Shown: positions 26,078-36,384, numbered from the stretch's first letter. The stretch: DNA of 64,000 nt from Alphaproteobacteria bacterium (GCA_016124675.1 WGNG01000011.1:1-64000), one strand, 5' to 3'. Program-made: numbers and translations. The notes: generated by a model from the sequence alone, not told the origin.

Positions 26078-27025
26078 ATGATCCAGTCCGCCACGGCCAG
26101 CGCGCCCGCCAGCATCGGCAATGTCTCGGTCGGGTTCGACGTTCTGGGCCAGGCCTTTGACGCCGTGCGCGACACCATCACCGCCGAGCGCGTGCGCGGC
26201 TCGGGCGTGACGCTCGGGTCCGTGGGCGGGCTCGCCGACGCCCTGCCCGACAGTCTTGAATCCAACACCGCCCTCGCCGCTGCGGGTGCGGTCCTGTCTG
26301 CCGCGCGCGCGCCCTTCGCCGTGCGCATCTCGATCCACAAGGGCGTGCCGATCAGCGCCGGCATGGGCGGGTCCGCCGCCTCTGCGGTCGCGGCGGCTGC
26401 GGCGGTGAACGCCCTGCTCGACACGCCCTTCGCGGTGGAGGACCTGCTGCCGTTCGCGCTCAGGGGCGAGGCGGTGTCCGCCGACCCGCCGCCCTGGGAC
26501 AATGTGATGGCGAGCCTGCATGGCGGACTGGTGATCGCCGCGCGCCTGGACCCGGCCCTGATCCGCCGCTTGCCCGCGCCGCAAGGCGTCGTGGCGATCC
26601 TCCTGCACCCGGATGTGCGCATCGAGACCCGCGCCGCGCGCGGCATCCTCAAACCGTCCGTGCCGCTGCACACCGCCGTCGAGCACGCCCGGCGCATCAG
26701 CGCCTTCACGCTGGGCTGCGCAACCAACGATTTCGATCTGGTGCGCGCCGGATTTGAAGACATTCTCATCGAACCCCAGCGCAGATACCTGCTGCCAGAA
26801 CTGCCCGCCGTGAAGAAGGCGGCGATGGAGGCCGGCGCGCTGGGATGCTCCTTCTCCGGATCGGGTCCATCCGTCTTCGCCTGGGCGCTCGTCGGCGACG
26901 CCGACGCTGTGGAAGCCGCCATGACCGGCGCCTTCCGGCAGGCCAGACGCCAGGCGCGGGCCTATCGCGCGCCGCTGGACAGCGCCGGTGTGCGCATCGA
27001 GCAGCGGGCGGAGGCGGCGGCGTGA
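26078..27025 (+). CDS. thrB: Homoserine kinase, GHMP family
   Basis: A 315-residue GHMP kinase that phosphorylates homoserine. The ATP-binding motif PISAGMGGSAASAVAAA, the N-terminal SIGNVSVGFDVLG and the C-terminal GCSFSGSGPSVFAW glycine loop are all present. Many alphaproteobacteria use an unrelated choline-kinase-like homoserine kinase, so the E. coli-type enzyme fits the gamma-like look of this operon. AAGGAGA precedes the ATG. Its TGA overlaps the GTG start of thrC. Confidence 0.94.
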   Translation: MIQSATASAPASIGNVSVGFDVLGQAFDAVRDTITAERVRGSGVTLGSVGGLADALPDSLESNTALAAAGAVLSAARAPFAVRISIHKGVPISAGMGGSAASAVAAAAAVNALLDTPFAVEDLLPFALRGEAVSADPPPWDNVMASLHGGLVIAARLDPALIRRLPAPQGVVAILLHPDVRIETRAARGILKPSVPLHTAVEHARRISAFTLGCATNDFDLVRAGFEDILIEPQRRYLLPELPAVKKAAMEAGALGCSFSGSGPSVFAWALVGDADAVEAAMTGAFRQARRQARAYRAPLDSAGVRIEQRAEAAA

Positions 27026-28329
27026 ATTTCGTCTCCACGCGCCGCGCTGGCGCGCCGGTCCGGTTTGAGGACGCCATCCTCGCCGGCACGGCGCAGGATG
27101 GGGGTCTTTATGTACCCGAACGCCTGCCTGACGACACCCTCAGCGCCCTCACTGGCACAGAATGTATCGCACAGACCGCGCGCATCCTGCTGCAGCCCTT
27201 CGTGGAAGGCGGCCCCCTCGCGCCCGCGCTGGACGCGCTGTGCGACGAAGCGTTCGACTTTGACGCCCCGCTTGTAACCCCCGATCCCGCGCGCCCGGGC
27301 CTTGTGGCGCTGGAATTGTTTCACGGCCCCACCGGCGCGTTCAAGGATTTTGGCGCCCGCTTCCTGATCGCCTGCCTCAGCCGGCTCGCCGATCAGGATG
27401 GACCGCGCACCGTGCTGGCCGCCACCTCGGGAGATACCGGCGGCGCGGTCGGATCCGCCACGCAAGGCCGCGCCGGCGTGCGCGCCATCATCTTGTTTCC
27501 AAAGGGCCGCGTCTCCGCTTTTCAGCGCCACCAGCTGACCTGCTGGGATGCGCCGGTGAGCGCGCTGGAGGTCGAAGGCGATTTCGACGCCTGCCAGGCC
27601 CTTGTGAAAGCGGCCTTCGCTGATGCCGGTCTCGCCGCGCGCCACCGGCTGACCAGCGCCAATTCGATCAATCTCGCCCGCCTTCTGCCCCAGGGCGCGC
27701 ATCTCGCCCGCGCCTGCGCACAGGTCCGCTCGCGCACCGGCATCGCGCCGGGCCTGATCATCCCCACCGGCAATCTCGGCCATGGCGTCGCCGCGCTCTA
27801 CGCCCGCGCCATGGGCGCGTCCATCGGCCCTGTGATCCTGGCGACCAACGCCAACGCCGCCCTTGCCGACTGGGCCGCCACCGGGACTTACAGGCCCCGG
27901 CCCTCGGTCGCCACGCTCGCCAACGCCATGGATGTGGGCGCCGCCAATAATTTCGAACGCCTCGCCGCCTTGCCCGGCCTGTCCGGCAGCGTATCCGTGG
28001 AGCGCGTCGAGGACGACGCGATCCGGGCGCGCATCATCAGCGACTATATCGCGTCAGGCTATGTCTGGTGTCCCCATTCGGCGACGGGCGCCGAAGCCTA
28101 TGCGCGCCTCGGCGCGGCAGAACGCAATGCCCGCCCGTGGATCGTTGCGGCCACAGCCCACCCGTACAAATTCGCCGACATTGTCGAGCCGCTCATCGGC
28201 CGCGCCATCGCCCCGCCCCCGGCGCTGGAGGCCGTTCTGTCACGCCCCTCGCGCGCGATCCTTGCGCAGGCCGATCTGCCCGCCCTTACCCGCCATCTCG
28301 CTTCACTGGAAGAGCCCGTCCTGTCATGA
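27022..28329 (+). CDS. thrC: Threonine synthase
   Basis: A 435-residue PLP enzyme converting O-phosphohomoserine to threonine. The PLP lysine is in [26 protein letters not shown] and the phosphate-binding [15 protein letters not shown] loop are also present. Length and N-terminal STRR/GGLYVPE match the bacterial-type enzyme. The start is a GTG at 27022 overlapping the thrB stop as GTGA; the end overlaps ilvD as ATGA, so four genes are tightly coupled. Confidence 0.96.
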   Translation: MNFVSTRRAGAPVRFEDAILAGTAQDGGLYVPERLPDDTLSALTGTECIAQTARILLQPFVEGGPLAPALDALCDEAFDFDAPLVTPDPARPGLVALELFHGPTGAFKDFGARFLIACLSRLADQDGPRTVLAATSGDTGGAVGSATQGRAGVRAIILFPKGRVSAFQRHQLTCWDAPVSALEVEGDFDACQALVKAAFADAGLAARHRLTSANSINLARLLPQGAHLARACAQVRSRTGIAPGLIIPTGNLGHGVAALYARAMGASIGPVILATNANAALADWAATGTYRPRPSVATLANAMDVGAANNFERLAALPGLSGSVSVERVEDDAIRARIISDYIASGYVWCPHSATGAEAYARLGAAERNARPWIVAATAHPYKFADIVEPLIGRAIAPPPALEAVLSRPSRAILAQADLPALTRHLASLEEPVLS

Positions 28330-30014
28330 CCGCCAAACGCCCCTCCCACACCCTGATCCAGGGCCCGGCCCGCGCCCCGGCCCGCGCCATGCTGCGCGCG
28401 GCCGGCTTTGACGATGAGCGGCTCGCCAAGCCGCTGATCGCCATCGTCAATACCTGGACCAGCGTCACGCCGTGCAACATGCACCTGGCGAGCCTCGCCG
28501 ATCATGCCCGCGCCGGGATCGAGGCTGCGGGCGGCACGGCGGTGGATTTCAACACCATCGTCGTCACCGACGGCATCGCCATGGGCACCGAGGGCATGCG
28601 CGCCAGCCTTATGAGCCGCGAGTGCGTCGCCGATTCCGCCGAGCTTGCCGTACGCGGCCACTGCCTCGACGCGGTTCTGTTCCTGGTCGGCTGCGACAAG
28701 ACCCTGCCCGGCGCCGCCATGGCGGCGGCCCGGCTCGATCTGCCCAGCGTCATCCTCTATGGCGGCTCGATCATGCAGGGCCGGCTCGGCGGCAAGAACC
28801 TGACCATCCAGGACGTGTTCGAGGCTGTGGGCGCCTGCGCCGCCGGGCGCATCAGCGAAGCCGAACTGATCGAGGTGGAGAAGGCCGCCTGCCCCGGCGC
28901 CGGCGCCTGCGGCGGCCAGTTCACCGCCAACACCATGGCGCTGGCGCTGGGCGTCATGGGCCTCAGCGCCATGGCGCTCAATGATCTACCAGCCGTCGAC
29001 CCCGGCAAGCCCGGAGCCGCCGAGGCCGCCGGGCGTCTCATCGTCGACGCGCTCCATGCCGGGCGCCATGCGCGCAGCCTGATCACGCCTGCCTCGCTCC
29101 GCAACGCCGCCGCCGCCGTCACCGCCACCGCAGGCTCCACCAATGCGATCTTGCATCTGCTCGCCATCGCGCGCGAGGCGGGCGTGCCCACGGACGCCTT
29201 CAACATTGATGATTTTGACGCCATCTCGCGCGCCACGCCGGTGATCGCCGACCTGAAACCCGGCGGGCGCTATATGGCGCCGGACATGAGCGCGGCGGGC
29301 GGCACGCGGCTGCTGGTCCAGCGGCTCCAGCGATCGGGTCATCTGACCGATGCGCCGACCATCACAGGCCGGACACTGTTCGAAGAGGCCGCCCTCGCCG
29401 TGGAAGCGCCCGGCCAGGACGTGATTCGCAGCGCCGCCGATCCGGTGAAGGCGCGCGGCGGGTTCGGCGTGCTCTATGGCGATCTGGCGCCTGAAGGCTG
29501 CGTGGTGAAGCTCGCCGGCCATGAGCGCCTGTTCGTCTCCGGTCCCGCCCGGGTGTTCGATAGCGAGGAGGCCTGTTTCGAGGCGGTCAGTCAGGGCCGC
29601 ATCGCGAAAGGCGATGTGGTGGTGATCCGCTATGAGGGACCCGCCGGCGGCCCCGGCATGCGCGAGATGCTGGCGGTCACGGCGGCGATCCAGGGCGCCG
29701 GGCTCGGCGATGACGTGGCGCTGATCACGGATGGACGGTTTTCCGGGGCCACCTACGGCTTCATGGTGGGTCATGTCGCCCCGGAAGCGGCGCGCGGCGG
29801 GCCGCTGGCCTTCATTCGCGACGGAGACATCATCACTATCGATGTGGACGCGCGCCGGCTCGATGTGGACGCCGATCTCGCCGCCCGCATGGCGCGCGGC
29901 TTCATCGCCCCCAAGCCGCGCTATCCCACCGGCGCCTACGCCAAATACGCCGCGCTGGTGGCCTCGGCGTCACACGGGGCCGTGACCGGCTTTCCCTACG
30001 ACGCGCCAGGCTGA
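28326..30014 (+). CDS. ilvD: Dihydroxy-acid dehydratase
   Basis: A 562-residue Fe-S enzyme that dehydrates dihydroxyisovalerate and dihydroxymethylvalerate, the third common step to Ile and Val. Cluster and Mg motifs: [33 protein letters not shown]. The C-terminal half has [17 protein letters not shown] and [16 protein letters not shown]. Its place at the end of the thr operon, rather than in the ilv operon, ties branched-chain synthesis to threonine supply. Threonine dehydratase (ilvA), the only missing step to isoleucine, is not in the window. Confidence 0.97.
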   Translation: MTAKRPSHTLIQGPARAPARAMLRAAGFDDERLAKPLIAIVNTWTSVTPCNMHLASLADHARAGIEAAGGTAVDFNTIVVTDGIAMGTEGMRASLMSRECVADSAELAVRGHCLDAVLFLVGCDKTLPGAAMAAARLDLPSVILYGGSIMQGRLGGKNLTIQDVFEAVGACAAGRISEAELIEVEKAACPGAGACGGQFTANTMALALGVMGLSAMALNDLPAVDPGKPGAAEAAGRLIVDALHAGRHARSLITPASLRNAAAAVTATAGSTNAILHLLAIAREAGVPTDAFNIDDFDAISRATPVIADLKPGGRYMAPDMSAAGGTRLLVQRLQRSGHLTDAPTITGRTLFEEAALAVEAPGQDVIRSAADPVKARGGFGVLYGDLAPEGCVVKLAGHERLFVSGPARVFDSEEACFEAVSQGRIAKGDVVVIRYEGPAGGPGMREMLAVTAAIQGAGLGDDVALITDGRFSGATYGFMVGHVAPEAARGGPLAFIRDGDIITIDVDARRLDVDADLAARMARGFIAPKPRYPTGAYAKYAALVASASHGAVTGFPYDAPG

Positions 30015-30072
30015 CGCGGCCTTTGCGCGAAGCGCTCGCCAAGGCGCGACTCGCCTGCTAAACGCTGCGCTC

Positions 30073-30735
30073 ATGAAAACTGCTGTCATCGTCTTCCCCG
30101 GTTCAAATTGCGACCGCGATGCGGCCGTGGCGATCGAGCGCGTCACGGGCGCGTCGCCAGCCATGGTCTGGCATGGCGAATCCGCCCTGCCCGAGGGTCT
30201 CGACTTCATCATGATCCCGGGCGGGTTCTCCTATGGAGACTATCTGCGCTCGGGCGCCATCGCGGCGCGCTCGCCCATCATGGCCGATCTGGTGCGCCGG
30301 GCTGAAGGCGGCATGCCGGTGCTGGGCGTGTGCAATGGCTTCCAGATCCTCATCGAGGCGGGGCTCCTGCCCGGCGCGCTGATGCGCAATGCCGGCCTGC
30401 GTTTCGTCTGTGAGAAAACGCCGCTCTATGTGGAAAGCGCCAACACACGCTTCACCCGCGCCTATGCCGGATCCAGCGAGCTGGTGATGCCCATCGCCCA
30501 TCATGACGGCAATTACTTCGCCGACGTCGAGACGCTGGACCGCCTGGAAGGCGAAGGCCGCGTGGCCTTCCGCTACGGCAATAACCCGAACGGCTCGGCG
30601 CGCGACATCGCCGGGATCACCAATGGCGCGGGCAATGTGCTGGGCATGATGCCCCACCCTGAACGCGCCGTGGACCCGGTCCATGGCGGAACCGACGGGC
30701 TGGGCGTGTTCGAGAGCGTCCTGGGGAAGGGGTGA
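30073..30735 (+). CDS. purQ: Phosphoribosylformylglycinamidine synthase, glutaminase subunit
   Basis: A 220-residue class I glutamine amidotransferase that supplies ammonia to PurL in purine synthesis. The nucleophile is Cys87 in [14 protein letters not shown] and the His-Glu pair is in MMPHPERA. It acts with PurL and normally PurS; no purS is directly upstream here (ilvD ends 58 bases before). Its TGA overlaps the following hicA ATG (TGATG). Confidence 0.97.
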   Translation: MKTAVIVFPGSNCDRDAAVAIERVTGASPAMVWHGESALPEGLDFIMIPGGFSYGDYLRSGAIAARSPIMADLVRRAEGGMPVLGVCNGFQILIEAGLLPGALMRNAGLRFVCEKTPLYVESANTRFTRAYAGSSELVMPIAHHDGNYFADVETLDRLEGEGRVAFRYGNNPNGSARDIAGITNGAGNVLGMMPHPERAVDPVHGGTDGLGVFESVLGKG

Positions 30736-30933
30736 TGCTGGCCAGCCGGGAGGTGATCGCCAGGCTGGAAAAAGGCTGGCTGGCGCAAGGTCCGGCAACG
30801 CGGCAGCCACATACAGATGAAGAAGGACGGGCTGGCCGCGATTGTGACCGTTCCGCATCCGAAAAAAGACCTCAAGCGTGGTACGCTGCGTTCCATCAAG
30901 CGCGCCAGCGGCGTGCAACTGATCAAGGACTGA
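30735..30933 (+). pseudogene. hicA: HicA-like mRNA interferase toxin, frameshifted
   Basis: The first 13 codons ([13 protein letters not shown]) open like HicA, but the rest of the protein is in the next frame: AGWRKVRQRGSHIQMKKDG, then VTVPHPKKDLKRGTLRSIKR, ending at the TGA at 30931. The switch falls at an A5 tract (30769-30773); with one A fewer the two parts join into a ~65-residue HicA with the catalytic His in RGSH. The second frame has a stop and no start ahead of the His, so no active toxin can be made from the second frame alone. It could be a true inactivating mutation, slippage-controlled expression, or a sequencing error. Confidence 0.85.
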
Positions 30934-30938
30934 CGGCG

Positions 30939-31247
30939 ATGACCCTGCATGTCTACCCCGCCATTCTCGAAGGCGACGCCGAGACCGGTTTCAGCGTCTA
31001 CTTTCCCGATCTCGACGGATGCGTTTCTGCAGGCCACAGCGCAAGCGAGGCCGCCCTGAACGCGCAGGAAGCCCTCGCCCTGCATCTCGAAGGCCTGATG
31101 GCGGAGAACCTGCCCGTGCCGGCGCCGTCCGATCTGTCTGCGATCCGCGCCGAACCGGACGCGCCGGAGGCCGCCCGCCTTCTCGTGACTGCCTATCTGC
31201 CTGACCCTTCCCCGCTCGATCAGCCGCAACGGACGCATGCCGAATGA
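30939..31247 (+). CDS. hicB: HicB-type antitoxin
   Basis: A 102-residue protein with the partly degraded RNase H-like fold of Hic[20 protein letters not shown], then [20 protein letters not shown] and [13 protein letters not shown]. HicB binds and blocks HicA. The C-terminal ~40 residues lack an obvious ribbon-helix-helix or HTH, so operon repression by this copy is uncertain. It starts five bases after the hicA stop and its TGA overlaps the purL ATG (ATGA). It therefore probably serves as a coupling cistron inside the purine operon, whatever its antitoxin role. Confidence 0.87.
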   Translation: MTLHVYPAILEGDAETGFSVYFPDLDGCVSAGHSASEAALNAQEALALHLEGLMAENLPVPAPSDLSAIRAEPDAPEAARLLVTAYLPDPSPLDQPQRTHAE

Positions 31248-33481
31248 GTGTTGAACCCAAATACGCCCCCGGAATCACGCCGGACATCGTGCTCGATCAC
31301 GTCACGGCGGACGAGTACGAGATCATCTTGCGTGAGCTGGGACGGGCGCCGAACCTCGTCGAGCTCGGGATTTTCTCGGTGATGTGGTCGGAGCACTGCT
31401 CCTACAAGTCGAGCCGCGTGCATCTGGCCAAATTCCCCACCAAGGGCGAGCGCGTGATCTTCGGACCCGGTGAAAACGCGGGCGTGATCGATATCGGCGA
31501 CGGCCAGGCGGCCATCTTCAAGATGGAGAGCCACAACCATCCCAGCTTCATCGAGCCCTATCAGGGCGCGGCCACCGGCGTGGGCGGGATTCTGCGCGAC
31601 GTGTTCACCATGGGCGCTCGCCCGGTGGCGCTGATGAACGCGCTGCGTTTCGGCGCGCCCGATCATCCGCGCACCCGCCAGCTGGTGGCGGGCGTGACGG
31701 CGGGGATTGGCGGCTACGGCAATTGCGTGGGCGTGCCCACGGTCGGCGGCGAGACCAATTTCGACAAGGGCTATAATGGCAATATCCTGGTGAACGCCAT
31801 GGCGGTCGGCATCGCCGACACCGACAAGATTTTCACTGCCGCCGCCCGTGAGGCGGGCTTCCCGGTGCTGTATGTCGGCGCCAAGACCGGCCGCGACGGC
31901 ATTCACGGCGCCACCATGGCCAGCGCCGAGTTCGGCGAGGGGTCTGAAGAAAAGCGTCCCACCGTCCAGGTTGGCGACCCCTTCACCGAGAAGAAGCTGA
32001 TCGAGGCCTGCCTGGAGCTGATGGCCGAGGACGCCATCAGCTCGATCCAGGACATGGGCGCGGCGGGCCTCACCTCCTCCAGCGTGGAGATGGCCTCGCG
32101 CGGCGGGCTGGGGATCGAGCTTGACCTTGACCACGTGCCCCAACGCGAAACCGGCATGACCGCCTATGAAATGATGCTCTCGGAATCCCAGGAGCGCATG
32201 CTGATGATCGTCAAGCCGGGCCGCGAGCATGTGGCGCAGGCGATCTTCCGCAAATGGGATCTCGATGTGGCGACCATCGGCGTGATCGCGCCCCATGGCC
32301 GCCTCGTGCTGCGCCACAAGGGCGAGGTGGTGTGCGATCTGCCGCTCGATCCCATCGGCGAAAAGGCGCCCAAATACCAGCGCCCTTGGTTTCCCGCCGA
32401 AGCGCGCGCCAGCATCGACCCCGGGACCTTGCGAGCCCCCGAACATCTGGGCGAGACGCTGCTGGCGCTGATGGGTTCCCCGGACATGGCGTCCAAGCGC
32501 TGGATCTGGAGCCAGTATGACCGCCACGTCATGGCCGACACCGCCGCCAGCTCCGAGGACCCGGCCGACGCCGCCATCGTGCGCGTGCACGGCACGAACA
32601 AGGCGCTGGCGATCAGCACGGACTGCACGCCGCGCTATTGCGCCGCGGACCCGTTTGAGGGCGGCAAGCAGGCCGTCGCCGAGGTCTGGCGCAATCTGAC
32701 CGCTGTGGGCGCCGACCCCATCGCCATCACCGACTGCCTCAATTTCGGGAACCCTGAGCGGCCTGAAATCATGGGCCAGTTTGTCGGCTGCGTGGAGGGC
32801 ATGGCCGAAGCCTGCCGCGCCCTGGCCTTCCCGGTCGTGTCAGGCAATGTGTCGCTCTATAACGAGACAGACGGCAAGGCGATCCCGCCCACGCCTGCGG
32901 TGGGCGGCGTGGGGCTTTTGCCCGACGTGACGGTGCGCGCCGGGTTTGGCGGCATGAAGGAGGGCGATGTGGTGCTGCTGGTGGGAGACACCCACGGCGT
33001 GCTTGGCGCCTCGCTCTATCTGCGCCATATCGAAGGCCGCGAGGACGGCGCCCCGCCGTGCGTCGACCTCAAGGCGGAAAAGCGCCATGGCGATTTCGTG
33101 CGCGCCGAAATTCGCGCCGGGCGCGCGCGCGTGGTTCACGACATATCCGATGGCGGGCTGGCCTGCGCCGCGGCCGAGATGGCGATGGCGTCCGGAGTGG
33201 GTATCAAGCTCGCCTATAGCGGCCGGCTGCCGCATTTCGCGTGGATGTTCGGCGAGGACCAGGCCCGCTATCTCATCGCCGCAGACGCCGCCACGGCCGA
33301 AACCATCCTCTCCAACGCACGCACGACCGGCGTGCCGGTGAGCGTGATCGGCCTTGCCGGCGGGCGTTACATCTCGATCAACGGAACGCACAGCATCGAT
33401 CTCATCGGCCTCAGGCAGGCTCATGAAAACTGGATGCCGCGCCTGATGGCCGGCGAGCCGTCGGCGGTCGCGGCCGAATAG
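31244..33481 (+). CDS. purL: Phosphoribosylformylglycinamidine synthase, synthetase subunit
   Basis: A 745-residue small-type PurL that makes FGAM from FGAR and ATP, fourth step of purine synthesis. Seen: [17 protein letters not shown] at the N-terminus, the ATP/Mg region [13 protein letters not shown]-like [31 protein letters not shown], and [10 protein letters not shown]-like [18 protein letters not shown] near the end. It lacks the amidotransferase domain, which PurQ supplies. Its ATG overlaps the hicB stop, so translation may be coupled to hicB. A strong terminator follows. Confidence 0.97.
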   Translation: MSVEPKYAPGITPDIVLDHVTADEYEIILRELGRAPNLVELGIFSVMWSEHCSYKSSRVHLAKFPTKGERVIFGPGENAGVIDIGDGQAAIFKMESHNHPSFIEPYQGAATGVGGILRDVFTMGARPVALMNALRFGAPDHPRTRQLVAGVTAGIGGYGNCVGVPTVGGETNFDKGYNGNILVNAMAVGIADTDKIFTAAAREAGFPVLYVGAKTGRDGIHGATMASAEFGEGSEEKRPTVQVGDPFTEKKLIEACLELMAEDAISSIQDMGAAGLTSSSVEMASRGGLGIELDLDHVPQRETGMTAYEMMLSESQERMLMIVKPGREHVAQAIFRKWDLDVATIGVIAPHGRLVLRHKGEVVCDLPLDPIGEKAPKYQRPWFPAEARASIDPGTLRAPEHLGETLLALMGSPDMASKRWIWSQYDRHVMADTAASSEDPADAAIVRVHGTNKALAISTDCTPRYCAADPFEGGKQAVAEVWRNLTAVGADPIAITDCLNFGNPERPEIMGQFVGCVEGMAEACRALAFPVVSGNVSLYNETDGKAIPPTPAVGGVGLLPDVTVRAGFGGMKEGDVVLLVGDTHGVLGASLYLRHIEGREDGAPPCVDLKAEKRHGDFVRAEIRAGRARVVHDISDGGLACAAAEMAMASGVGIKLAYSGRLPHFAWMFGEDQARYLIAADAATAETILSNARTTGVPVSVIGLAGGRYISINGTHSIDLIGLRQAHENWMPRLMAGEPSAVAAE

Positions 33482-33510
33482 GCCCTGCGCGCCGCCGCAG
33501 GGGACACGAG

Positions 33511-33545
33511 AAAGGCCGGAGCGGCGCCGCTCCGGCCTCTTTGTT
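33511..33545. terminator. Bidirectional terminator between purL and a convergent gene
   Basis: A perfect 26-base palindrome at 33513-33538 (arms AGGCCGGAGCGGC and GCCGCTCCGGCCT) is followed by CTTTGTTCTT on the plus strand, with AGAAA before it giving T-rich sequence on the minus strand. It can end both purL and the convergent gene at 33567. Confidence 0.8.
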
Positions 33546-33566
33546 CTTGGTCTGTCTGAAAAAGCG

Positions 33567-34043
33567 TCAGCTGGCGCAGGCCGCCAGCGCCAGATTGGCC
33601 TGGACAGCGGTCTCGTCGCCGGCCAGTTCGCCCGCGCGCGCAAAATCTGCGCCCGCAGCGGCCTGATCGCCCGCGAGCCACAGGGCGGCGCCGCGATTGG
33701 TGTGGGCCTGCCAGGCGCCGCCGGTGCGCTCGGCGGCGTCATCGCAGGCTTGCGCGGTATCCGCACGGTCCTGATTGGCCAGCGCCGCGCACAGATTGAC
33801 GGACGCCGCCGCCTTGTTGCGGCTGGTCGTGCCGGAGTTCAGCGCCGAGCGGGCGAAATGCTCTGCCGTGCTCCAGTCGCCGCGCTCGATGCGGCTTGCC
33901 GAAGCGCGCACATTGGCGTTGGCGGTGGTCATGCTGACGAAGGCCGGCGCGGCCGGGCAATCCTGGGACTGGGCCTGGGCGGCGGGAGCGACGGCGAGCA
34001 CCAATACTGCACTTGCGAACAACGCACTGGAAAGAGCGGTCAT
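33567..34043 (-). CDS. Secreted TPR-like small protein
   Basis: A 158-residue protein with a Sec signal peptide (cleavage probably after AAQAQ, ~residue 25). The mature part is helical, Ala-rich and resembles two or three tetratricopeptide units (DWSTAEHFARSALNSG, SVNLCAALANQ, AHTNRGAALWLAGDQAAAGAD). It has a spaced set of Cys residues that could form a disulfide in the periplasm. No partner is adjacent; function is unknown. GGAGGA lies just ahead of the ATG. Confidence 0.75.
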   Translation of the reverse strand: MTALSSALFASAVLVLAVAPAAQAQSQDCPAAPAFVSMTTANANVRASASRIERGDWSTAEHFARSALNSGTTSRNKAAASVNLCAALANQDRADTAQACDDAAERTGGAWQAHTNRGAALWLAGDQAAAGADFARAGELAGDETAVQANLALAACAS

Positions 34044-34234
34044 GGGGAGGACTCCTGGTAAGTTCGGGCCCTTAGCGGCCCTGCCAATTGTTCCGCAAAA
34101 ATAGCCCTGTCACCGCCACTTGAAAAGTGAACGCCGTTCAGTTTTTTATGAAATTCTTGTAATTCGCCGAATATTGCGCTGCATCAAGGACTTGGCCTGG
34201 CCGGACCGCTTGCCGGATTCGGCGCTTCGGCCGG

Positions 34235-35281
34235 CTAGTCCTTTTCCGGCGGCGCTGCGCGCGCCTGGCGAATGGCTTCCAGGTCCGGCAGCATCGCCTC
34301 GGCGCGAATCGCGACGTCGATCGCCGTTTCCACCACGGCGAGATAGAAGTCCGGCATGATGATGCCGAACGTGTCGGCAGGGGTGTGATAATAGGGATGG
34401 TCCTCCACCCCGAGATACAGGAAGGGGATGCCCTGAAGGTGGAAGGCGGCATGGTCGGACAGCAAGGTCCAGTCATCGCGCCGGTTCTCGGTCGGCCGGT
34501 CATAACCGGCCAGCAGCTCGATGGATGACTCCGCCGCCGCCGCCTCGATCAGCCCGACCAGTTCGGGCGTATGGTAGGAGCCAACCGCGAACAGCCGTCC
34601 ATCCGCGCTATAGCCCAGCATGTCGAGATTGAGATTGAAGGCGATCTCGCCGATTCCGGCAGGCCGGTTGGCCACGAAATGACGCGCCCCGTCCAGCCCG
34701 CCTTCCTCGGCGTCGAAGGCGACGATCACCACGGTGTGCTCAGGCGGGTTGGCGAGGAAATGCTCCGCGACCGCCAGAAGCGCCCCGACGCCTGACGCAT
34801 TGTCATCGGCGCCATTGTAGATCTCGCCGTTCTCATCGATTCCGAGATGGTCGTAATGGGCGGTGACCACCATGGAGATAGACGGATCGCGTCCCTCGAT
34901 CACCCCGATCAGATTGACCGCGCTGACATCGCGCGTGAGGCTGGCGCGCTCGCGCAAATCCATCGGGCGCGCCACGGCGAAGTGTTGCTCATAGCCGCCC
35001 TCGGCCGGCGCCAGGCCGATCTCCTCAAATCGCGACAGAAGATAGGCCCGCGCCCGCGCGCCGCCTTGCGTTCCGACCATCCGGCCTTCCATGTCGTCGG
35101 CGGACAGGATGCACACATCGCGCAGCGGCCGGGCGGCGACGCCGCCGCAAGCGCCCGCAGCGGGGGCCGGGGCCAGCGCAGCGGCCGGTCCGGCCTCCGG
35201 CGCGGTCTGCGGCGCACACGCCGCCGCCAGCAAGGCCAGGGACGCAGCGATGAAGGACAGGCGTTTGGTCAGCATTTTCAT
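34235..35281 (-). CDS. M28 family zinc metallopeptidase, putative lipoprotein
   Basis: A 348-residue exported aminopeptidase-like enzyme. A hydrophobic signal ends in AAAC (candidate lipid-modified Cys22) and is followed by an Ala/Pro linker. The M28 catalytic set is complete: HYDHLG (first Zn His), NGADDNASG (bridging Asp), the DAEEGGLDG acid pair, LDMLGYS (Asp), and YYHTPADT (last His). Family members remove N-terminal residues from peptides at the cell surface. It is monocistronic; 34044-34234 holds nothing that I recognise. Confidence 0.9.
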   Translation of the reverse strand: MKMLTKRLSFIAASLALLAAACAPQTAPEAGPAAALAPAPAAGACGGVAARPLRDVCILSADDMEGRMVGTQGGARARAYLLSRFEEIGLAPAEGGYEQHFAVARPMDLRERASLTRDVSAVNLIGVIEGRDPSISMVVTAHYDHLGIDENGEIYNGADDNASGVGALLAVAEHFLANPPEHTVVIVAFDAEEGGLDGARHFVANRPAGIGEIAFNLNLDMLGYSADGRLFAVGSYHTPELVGLIEAAAAESSIELLAGYDRPTENRRDDWTLLSDHAAFHLQGIPFLYLGVEDHPYYHTPADTFGIIMPDFYLAVVETAIDVAIRAEAMLPDLEAIRQARAAPPEKD

Positions 35282-35340
35282 GTCTACCCCATGGCGAAGC
35301 GCGCCCGCGCGCTCATATACTGTGCGTCATGCTTTAAGCC

Positions 35341-35589
35341 ATGCCGGAGCGCCACGCCATGCCCATGCCCGCAGATGACATCGCCAATCTGATCCGCGAG
35401 GGCGTGCCCGGCGCGCAGGTGGAGATCATCGACCTGGCTGGCGACGGCGACCACTACAAGGCTGTGGTGGTGTCCGAGACGTTCCGCGGCATGCCGCGGG
35501 TGCGCCAGCACCAGCTGGTCTACAAGGCCCTGCAGGGGCGCATGGGCGGTGAGCTGCACGCTCTGGCGCTCGAGACCCGCACGCCGTAG
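35341..35589 (+). CDS. BolA family protein (IbaG-like)
   Basis: An 82-residue BolA-fold protein. Conserved stretches are IANLIREGVPGAQVEIIDLAG-type start (I...GA.VEI.DL), GDGDHYKAVVVSETFRG and RVRQHQLVYKAL with the ligand His. BolA proteins pair with CGFS glutaredoxins to carry [2Fe-2S] clusters, and grxD follows 35 bases later, supporting that role. Met1 at 35341 is used; an internal Met at 35359 is an alternative. Confidence 0.92.
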   Translation: MPERHAMPMPADDIANLIREGVPGAQVEIIDLAGDGDHYKAVVVSETFRGMPRVRQHQLVYKALQGRMGGELHALALETRTP

Positions 35590-35624
35590 AACTTGTTCCG
35601 CCGCATCCTTGAAGGACCTCTCCC

Positions 35625-35957
35625 ATGACCGACCAGGCCACGCTCGACGCGATACGCCAGACTGTCCAGTCCAATGACATCGTCCTGTTCATGAAGGGCG
35701 ATCCCACCTTTCCCCAGTGCGGGTTCTCCTCCGTCGTGGCGCGCGTGCTCGACCATCTCCAGGTGGAGTTCGCCTCGGTGAACGTGCTTGAGGACATGAA
35801 TGTGCGCGAGGGCATCAAGGCCTATTCCGACTGGCCGACCATTCCGCAGCTCTACGTGAAGGGCGAATTCGTCGGCGGCTGTGACATCGTGCGCGAGATG
35901 TTCGAAACCGGCGAGCTGCAAGCTCTTTTGCGCGAGAAGGGCCTGATCGCGTCCTGA
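35625..35957 (+). CDS. grxD: Monothiol glutaredoxin, Grx4 family
   Basis: A 110-residue CGFS-type glutaredoxin that binds a [2Fe-2S] cluster with glutathione and passes it on in Fe-S assembly. Seen: [17 protein letters not shown] (active Cys32), [19 protein letters not shown] (cis-Pro and glutathione-binding GG), and the terminal helix. It follows the BolA gene and precedes msrB by 22 bases; the three probably form one iron-sulfur/redox-repair operon. Confidence 0.97.
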   Translation: MTDQATLDAIRQTVQSNDIVLFMKGDPTFPQCGFSSVVARVLDHLQVEFASVNVLEDMNVREGIKAYSDWPTIPQLYVKGEFVGGCDIVREMFETGELQALLREKGLIAS

Positions 35958-35979
35958 CCTGCGCCAGCGAAAGCACGCC

Positions 35980-36384
35980 ATGCCCCGCCTGAGCCCGGAC
36001 GAAATCAACCGGCTACGCGCCGGCCTGCCAGACGACGTGGAGCGGATCGCCTTTCATGAAGGCACCGAACCGCCCGGCTGCAGCCCGCTGAACGCGGAAA
36101 AGCGCGCCGGAACCTATCACTGCGCGGTGTGCGGCGAGGCGCTGTTCTCCAGCGCCGCCAAATACGAATCCGGCAGCGGCTGGCCGAGCTTCTTTGAGCC
36201 CGTATCGCCCGAGGCGATCGGCACCAAGCGCGACTTCAAGCTGATCCTGCCGCGCACTGAGTTTCACTGCGCCAATTGCGGGGCCCATGGCGGGCACGTG
36301 TTCAATGACGGCCCGCGGCCGACCGGTCAGCGCTGGTGCGCGAACGGTCTGGTGCTGGACTTTCGCCCGGCGTCAGAGGAGTAA
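35980..36384 (+). CDS. msrB: Peptide-methionine (R)-S-oxide reductase
   Basis: A 134-residue MsrB that repairs methionine-R-sulfoxide. The zinc Cys pairs are Cys48/Cys51 and Cys97/Cys100, the substrate pocket is SGSGWPSFF, and the catalytic Cys120 lies in RWCANG. The usual family signature there is RYC-N, so Trp and Ala are mild variants. Normal length and no signal peptide, hence cytoplasmic. Confidence 0.95.
   Translation: MPRLSPDEINRLRAGLPDDVERIAFHEGTEPPGCSPLNAEKRAGTYHCAVCGEALFSSAAKYESGSGWPSFFEPVSPEAIGTKRDFKLILPRTEFHCANCGAHGGHVFNDGPRPTGQRWCANGLVLDFRPASEE

Noticed and set aside
30015-30072. Purine riboswitch before purQ
   Set aside because: Only 58 bases separate it from ilvD and there is no conserved aptamer pairing or terminator.
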